DNA from: Symbiodinium natans
Lineage: Eukaryota > Sar > Dinophyceae > Suessiales > Symbiodiniaceae
Direction: 5' to 3'
NCBI GenBank assembly: GCA_905221605.1
Contig: CAJNDS010002460.1
Location: 42,501 to 56,523 of the forward strand
DNA: 14,023 nucleotides
Every line of letters starts with the position of its first letter. The first letter of the stretch is position 1. The notes under the pieces are model-generated. The model saw only the letters and a program-made list of their open reading frames with translations, made no database searches and was not told the origin of the DNA. Below, in pieces: positions 9,602-14,023 of the stretch. Made by a program: the position numbers and the translations under genes.

Positions 9602-9870
9602 TTGCTGCGTGGGGCTGCGCTGCTCACTGTGTGGCTAAACCAGTCCTCACTTGTTGATGCGAATAGCTGCGCCCTACACCTAGCAGCGAGCCTGCGTCCC
9701 CCGTCCCTGCAACATGTCAACAGCTTTGCAACAGCGAAGTGCGCTGGGGCGATTGCCATGCCCCCGAGCTAGCAAGAGCGCACGTCGATGCGTCAGCTCA
9801 GGTTGGTAAGAACGAGCAAGCCTGTTTCCAAGCCAAGCTCCTCCGTCTTCGCGTTTTGTCGCCAAGTGTC
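9602..9870. other. Gene-free spacer between inverted and direct minisatellite arrays
   Basis: No coding or RNA gene is visible. The stretch is single-copy in this window, and together with the 75-bp repeats it separates the inverted fragment from the main array. Confidence 0.5.
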
Positions 9871-10030
9871 CAGGCGTCCCAGGTTCAGCAAATGCCACAA
9901 GTCCTCGGGTCCCTATTGCAGCACAGACCGCCGTGGGTCTGTTGCCAGGCGTCCCAGGTTCAGCAGATGCCGCAGGTCCTCAGGTCCCTATTGCAGCACA
10001 GACCACTGTGGGTCTTGTGCCAGGCGACCC
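9871..10030. repeat. 75-bp tandem duplication with a small hairpin
   Basis: Copies start at 9871 (CAGGCGTCCCAGGTTCAGCA) and 9946, and a truncated third start, CAGGCGACCC, lies at 10021, giving an exact period of 75. The copies differ at a few sites (GCAAATGCCACAAG against GCAGATGCCGCAGG). Each contains an inverted repeat: CAGACC-GCCGTG-GGTCTG at 9924-9941, and the equivalent AGACC-ACTGTG-GGTCT in the second copy. Confidence 0.88.
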
Positions 10031-10045
10031 GAGCTCCAGGTGCCG

Positions 10046-11690
10046 GGTTGCGGTTATCCTCAACCAAAATGAGGCGCAGCCGTCACGGTTGCTTATCCTC
10101 AACCTGTGAATGGGGTCCAGGTCCTTATCCTCAACCAGAATGAGGCGCAGCTGCCACGTTTGCTTATCCCCAGCCTGAACCTGAATGGGGGCCAGGTCCT
10201 TATCCTCAAACAGAATGAGGCGCAGCCGCCACGTTTGCTTATGCCCAACCTGAATGGGGGCCAGGTCCTTATCCTCAACCAGACTGAGGCGCAGCCGTCA
10301 CGTTTGCTTATCCCCAACCTGAATGGGGGCCAGGTCCTTATCCTCAACCAAAATGAGGCGCAGCCGTCAGGTTTGCTTATCCTCAACCTGTGAATGGGGG
10401 CCAGGTCCTCATCCTCAACCAGCGTGAGGCGCAGCTGCCACGTCTGCTTATCCCCAACCTGAACCTGAATGGGGGCCAGGTCCTTATCCTCAACCAGAAT
10501 GAGGCGCAGCCGCCACGTTTGCTTATCCCCAACCTGAATGGGGGCCAGGTCCTTATCCTCAACCAGACTGAGGCGCAGCCGTCACGTTTGCTTATCCCCA
10601 ACCTGAATGAAGGCCAGGTCCTTATCCTCAACCATACTGAGGCGCAGCCGCCACGTTTGCTTATATCCCCAACCTGAATGGGGGCCAGGTCCTTATCCTC
10701 AACCAGCGTGAGGCGCAGCTGCCACGTTTGCTTATCCCCAACCTGAACGGGGGCCAGGTCCTTATCCTCAACCAGACTGAGGCGCAGCCGCCACGTTTGC
10801 TTATCCTCAACCTGTGAGTGGGCCAGGTCCTTCTCCTCAACCAGACTGAGGCGCAGCTGCCACGTTTGCTTATGCCCAACCTGAATGGGGGCCAGGTCCT
10901 TATCCTCAACCAGACTGAGGCGCAGCCGTCACGTTTGCTTATCCCCAACCTGAATGGGGGCCAGGTCCTTATCCTCAACCAAAATGAGGCGCAGCCGTCA
11001 CGTTTGCTTATCCTCAACCTGTGAATGGGGGCCAGGTCCTCATCCTCAACCAGCGTGAGGCGCAGCTGCCACGTTTGCTTATCCGCAACCTGAACCTGAA
11101 TGGGGGCCAGGTCCTTATCCTCAACCAGAATGAGGCGCAGCCGCCACGTTTGCTTATCCCCAACCTGAATGGGGGCCAGGTCCTTATCCTCAACCAGACT
11201 GAGGCGCAGCCGTCACGTTTGCTTATCCCCAACCTGAATGAAGGCCAGGTCCTTATCCTCAACCATACTGAGGCGCAGCCGCCACGTTTGCTTATATCCC
11301 CAACCTGAATGGGGGCCAGGTCCTTATCCTCAACCAGCGTGAGGCGCAGCTGCCACGTTTGCTTATCCCCAACCTGAACGGGGGCCAGGTCCTTATCCTC
11401 AACCAGACTGAGGCGCAGCCGCCACGTTTGCTTATCCTCAACCTGTGAGTGGGCCAGGTCCTTCTCCTCAACCAGACTGAGGCGCAGCTGCCACGTTTGC
11501 TTATCCTCAACCTGAATGGGGGCCAGGTCCTTATCCTCAACCAGAATGAGGCGCAGCCGCCACGTTTGCTTATCCTCAACCTGTGAGTGGGCCAGGTCCT
11601 TACCCTCAACCAGAATGAGGCGCAGCTGCCACGTTGGCTTATCCTCAACCTGAATGGGGGCCAGGTCCTTATCCTCAACCAGAATGAGGC
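10046..11690 (+). repeat. 69-bp minisatellite array, about 24 units, two hairpin modules per unit
   Basis: The period was measured from successive AACCTGAATG words at 10247 and 10316. Each unit has two related modules, TTATCCTCAACCAGAATGAG(G) and TTATCCCCAACCTGAATGGG(G), separated by 22-nt and 13-nt linkers that contain GCAGCCGCCACGTTTGC and GCCAGGTCC. Variants include CTGAAC duplication, GAATGAAGG, CTTATATCC, and GTGAGTGGGCC with a small deletion. Because 69 is a multiple of three, both strands stay open over long stretches and encode 23-residue repeats. These are probably not real proteins, since small indels break the frame repeatedly. Confidence 0.95.
10387..11507 (+). repeat. Higher-order duplication inside the minisatellite, 631-bp period
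   Basis: The segment beginning CCTGTGAATGGGGG at 10387 recurs at 11018 and the match runs about 490 bp, carrying the same series of rare variants in the same order: AGCGTGAGG, CTGAACCTGAAT, GAATGAAGG, CCATACTGAGG, CTTATATCC, GAACGGGGG and GTGAGTGGG. By eye I find two substitutions in the first 480 bp. This indicates a recent block duplication by unequal exchange or replication slippage. Confidence 0.88.
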
Positions 11691-12829
11691 GAGCAGCACA
11701 GCCACCGCGCGCGAACTGGATGCTTCGACGGCACACACCCATGCTGCGTTCTCGCTTGTAGCAGCAAACAAAGGCCCGCGCTATGCGCACAGACGATGGA
11801 CTGCACAGCATGGACTGCGCACCGTTAAGTTGCATTTGGGTTGTTGTCAACATGCTTGTTCCCGAAATTGACGTTAAATCGGAACTCCCTCGGTGCCGCC
11901 TCATGTCCTGAGGAAAAAGAAGGTGATTGAGATGGAGTAGCAAACGCGACATGTGAAGGATCCAAGCATGATTTCCTAGAAAGGGTGCTAGCGCGGACCA
12001 TTTTTCAGGCGCTGCTGTCGGACGAGTCGTCACAAGAACTGCTAGTGTTACTGCTACATACTGCTACTGCTGGAGTTCTGGCGCGAGCGAAGGTTTCTCC
12101 GCTGTCGCCACTTGCGGGGCTCGAGCTCCAGCAAGCATAGCACTCTCGGTTCTATGGTGTTCCTTTGTGGTTTGCTAAGAGGAGGAATGGGCCATGGTCT
12201 GCCGGGGGAGGTTGCGTTGACATTTTGCTAGCGCCGTGCTAGCGCGGCGCTAGCGCAAAACACTGTGCCGGATTTTCCAAGATCTGATACTACGACGTGA
12301 TGAACGACGAAAAACAAGCCAGGAGCAGCAAATGCACCAAGTATAACAAGAATATCGTTTCTTTCTTGTCATCTTTTTCCTAGAAGAACTTCTATTCTAT
12401 CCTGGCAACAGGGGCCCCGTCAATTCATCACGAAGCGGCGCGGGGTTATTACACCGCCCCGGATGTTGTACGCATATTTCGGGTGGTGCGCCTGGCTGGC
12501 CTTCTCAATCAATCTCTGTTGGGTTCGCTTAGTGGTGACATGCGAAATTTGAAATCATGTTTGTTGACTGTACCTAGCGCGAACCTAGCGTTTTCCTAGC
12601 GCCACACTGGGGTTTTAGGGGGTGCCGCCTTATAGCAAAGACATGAAATAGACCGGCCAAACCAATTGATGTAAATTAAAGTAACTGAGCAGACACGCGA
12701 ATTTTGAACGCAACCCATTTGTAGATGTGTCAATGCATGTTTGAGCCAACAGATCAGGTCATGTTGACTGTAAACTACTTCCTCGCAAATCCACCAAAAA
12801 AAAAAGTGTCCGAAAGCAACGCCTAGGTC
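11691..12829. other. Gene-free region right of the minisatellite
   Basis: No convincing gene is present. A minus-strand open frame reaching to 12033 is continuous with the tandem repeat and looks artefactual. AT content rises at about 12290-12800 compared with the rest of the window. Short features include CTGCTA words within an AGAACT...AGTTCT inverted repeat (12035-12080), a GGGGCCCC palindrome near 12411, CGGGG...CCCCG arms near 12440-12463, and the CTAGCG triads listed separately. Confidence 0.5.
12228..12601. repeat. Two triads of CTAGCG spaced exactly 11 bp apart
   Basis: CTAGCG occurs at 12228, 12239 and 12250, and again at 12574, 12585 and 12596, so the spacing is 11 in all four steps. 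A seventh, single copy is at 11988. The first triad contains the 10-bp palindrome GCGCTAGCGC (12247-12256) and is bounded by TTTTG on the left and CAAAA on the right. Only the core and the spacing are kept; the five spacer bases differ. Confidence 0.85.
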
Positions 12830-12834
12830 TTGGT

Positions 12835-12997
12835 GCGACCACATTCGGTAGAGTTGCCCGCCTGAGCCTCCCTGGCCTGCTTGTCGTGGCCACATTCCGG
12901 CACAGTTGCGGCCTGAGCCCCCCTGGCCTGGTTGCAGCGGCCACATTCCGGCCACATTCTGGCACAGCTACCCTCCCGAGCGTCCCTGGCCTGCTTA
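12835..12997. repeat. 51-bp degenerate tandem repeat, three copies
   Basis: The anchor word ACATTC(C)GG occurs at 12841, 12892 and 12943, giving a period of 51, with an extra partial ACATTCTGG at 12954. Each unit continues with a CAGTTGC/GAGTTGC word, then CCTGAGCC and CCCTGGCCTG. On the minus strand a frame reads 17-residue Gly/Gln-rich repeats with a Met-Trp-Pro core, but there is no support for a gene. Confidence 0.82.
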
Positions 12998-13907
12998 GTG
13001 CCCTGAATCTCATACTCCCTGCTGTCTGCCTGTGCTCCTCAATGCTGTAGCGCCTTCCGTCCAGAGAGTCGCGTCACATTATGTCCGCTGCTTTGTTGAA
13101 AATCTAACAGCCCCACTTGTCCGGCGGGGTAAAATCTGCAACAAAGAAGGTCTGAAGCAAGCAGGACTGGGAGCATCGCAATGGATGACAACTCCAGCAA
13201 TGCTAGACATGTCCAATCCCCAAGGAGTTCTGGTACCTTCGTGGACTCCAGGCTCATCCGATAGATTTGGGTTCATGGGGTAACTGTGTCACCGGGGTGA
13301 TCGCTGGGTCGGAGGCCCATCTCGGCCGGGGCGACTATGGGTCCGTGTCGGGGCTGCAGACCAGAGCGCGTCGCGCACAAAAATGGGTGGGATCCCAAGG
13401 CACTGGAGTCCCGAGGCTCTGTCCCGAAAGCACAGCTGGCTTTCTTCCGACAGCTTCGTACAATACAGCAGATGGCACGCTTTTCGACCTGCGTCACTGT
13501 CAGCCTCGACATCACCGCGCGGCGGCTCGCCGGCTCCCCAGCCTCCGTCCGTCCGGCATTTAGGGTTTGGGGGGGCTGATGAGCAAAGGGAGGTTCACCA
13601 GACAGCCCCAGACCTGACCTGCAAGAAAACAGCGGCAGCGACCCCTCCATCCCCACGCGGGCTAGAAGTCCTTTGAAACCTCAAGCTTTCCAGATATGTC
13701 GGAAGTACCGAGGCAGCAAGCTTGTGCTGCGCACGTTAGTCTGAACTACTTGAACGACCTGGCCTTAAAGACTTAGGTTTCAGGCTTCGCGTTCAGGGTT
13801 CCGGGGGTCCCTGCGTCCTGCGTAGAAAAACCAGACAACCCAGCGCCACTGAGGTTGAATGTGTGCCAAGGGTAGCAGCGCCGACTGCCGCAACAGAAGG
13901 GCACCGC

Positions 13908-13910
<3 letters not shown>
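12998..13910. other. Gene-free region near the right edge
   Basis: Open frames of up to about 130 codons exist on both strands but overlap one another, and none shows recognisable motifs or good splice signals. I see nothing else that can be named, apart from a TTTAGGGTTTGGGGGGG run near 13559. Confidence 0.45.
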
Positions 13911-13980
<70 letters not shown>

Positions 13981-14023
13981 TGTGTGGGTGTGTGTTGGTG
14001 TGTGTTGGTGTGTGTTGGTGTGT
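13911..14023. repeat. (TG)n microsatellite grading into TGTGTTGG octamers
   Basis: A pure TG run of about 65 bp is followed by GTGTGTGGGTG units and then three TGTGTTGG octamers, reaching the window edge and so possibly continuing beyond it. The ordered decay from dinucleotide to octamer suggests secondary expansion of a point-mutated segment. Confidence 0.93.

Noticed and set aside
11014-12033. A 339-codon minus-strand open frame over the minisatellite
   Set aside because: Most of it is translated 69-bp repeat, kept open by the codon-multiple period. The opposite strand is also open and small indels switch its frame.
12596-12955. A 119-codon minus-strand open frame with Gly/Gln-rich repeats
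   Set aside because: Its first third is the 51-bp repeat, and the rest is AT-richer sequence with no recognisable domain or splice support.
13557-13577. Telomere-like TTTAGGGTTTGGGGGGG run
   Set aside because: Only one TTTAGGG unit is present and no array follows, so an interstitial telomere is not supported.

Overview
The window looks like nuclear DNA of a dinoflagellate, probably of the Symbiodinium type. The signs are high GC, coding regions all on the minus strand (unidirectional gene order), introns that start with GC and sit in AG|G contexts, long dinucleotide tracts inside introns, and a protein set made of an ASCH-like domain and a KDZ-like transposase. This assignment comes from genome style and motifs only. 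No spliced leader, tRNA or rRNA was recognised, and no database was searched.

Layout, read in the direction of transcription (right to left). (a) 9327 to about 8706: start of a gene encoding an ASCH (PUA-like) domain. (b) 7958-7413: a helical, otherwise unrecognised coding segment. (c) 7008-4788: a transposase of the KDZ-like class, with an N-terminal zinc ribbon, a CxC6-like Cys/His cluster, and candidate catalytic D, D and E. It is interrupted by one GC-AG intron filled with a (CT)n tract. Segments a, b and c can be joined in phase into one ASCH-helical-KDZ protein of about 1,059 residues, but this is a model and is not proven. (d) 4343-3537: a 268-residue unknown protein with a hydrophobic start and an acidic end. 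(e) 3181-501: an 850-residue unknown protein in two exons, with a basic nuclear-localisation-like patch and a four-cysteine zinc ribbon.

The right-hand 4.7 kb (about 9330-14023) holds no convincing gene and is rich in repeats. A 69-bp minisatellite (10046-11690) is built from two related hairpin modules. It carries a nearly perfect higher-order duplication of 631-bp period, and an inverted fragment of the same unit lies at 9487-9601. Other repeats are a 75-bp duplication, a 51-bp degenerate triplication, two triads of CTAGCG spaced exactly 11 bp apart, and a terminal (TG)n tract that grades into an octamer repeat.

The most interesting reading is a transposon-like gene block in which a PUA-fold ASCH domain, a candidate reader of modified bases or RNA, is linked to a KDZ-like transposase. 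Dinoflagellate DNA is known to carry 5-hydroxymethyluracil, and KDZ elements in fungi are known to associate with TET/JBP base-modification genes. The functional link proposed here is inference.
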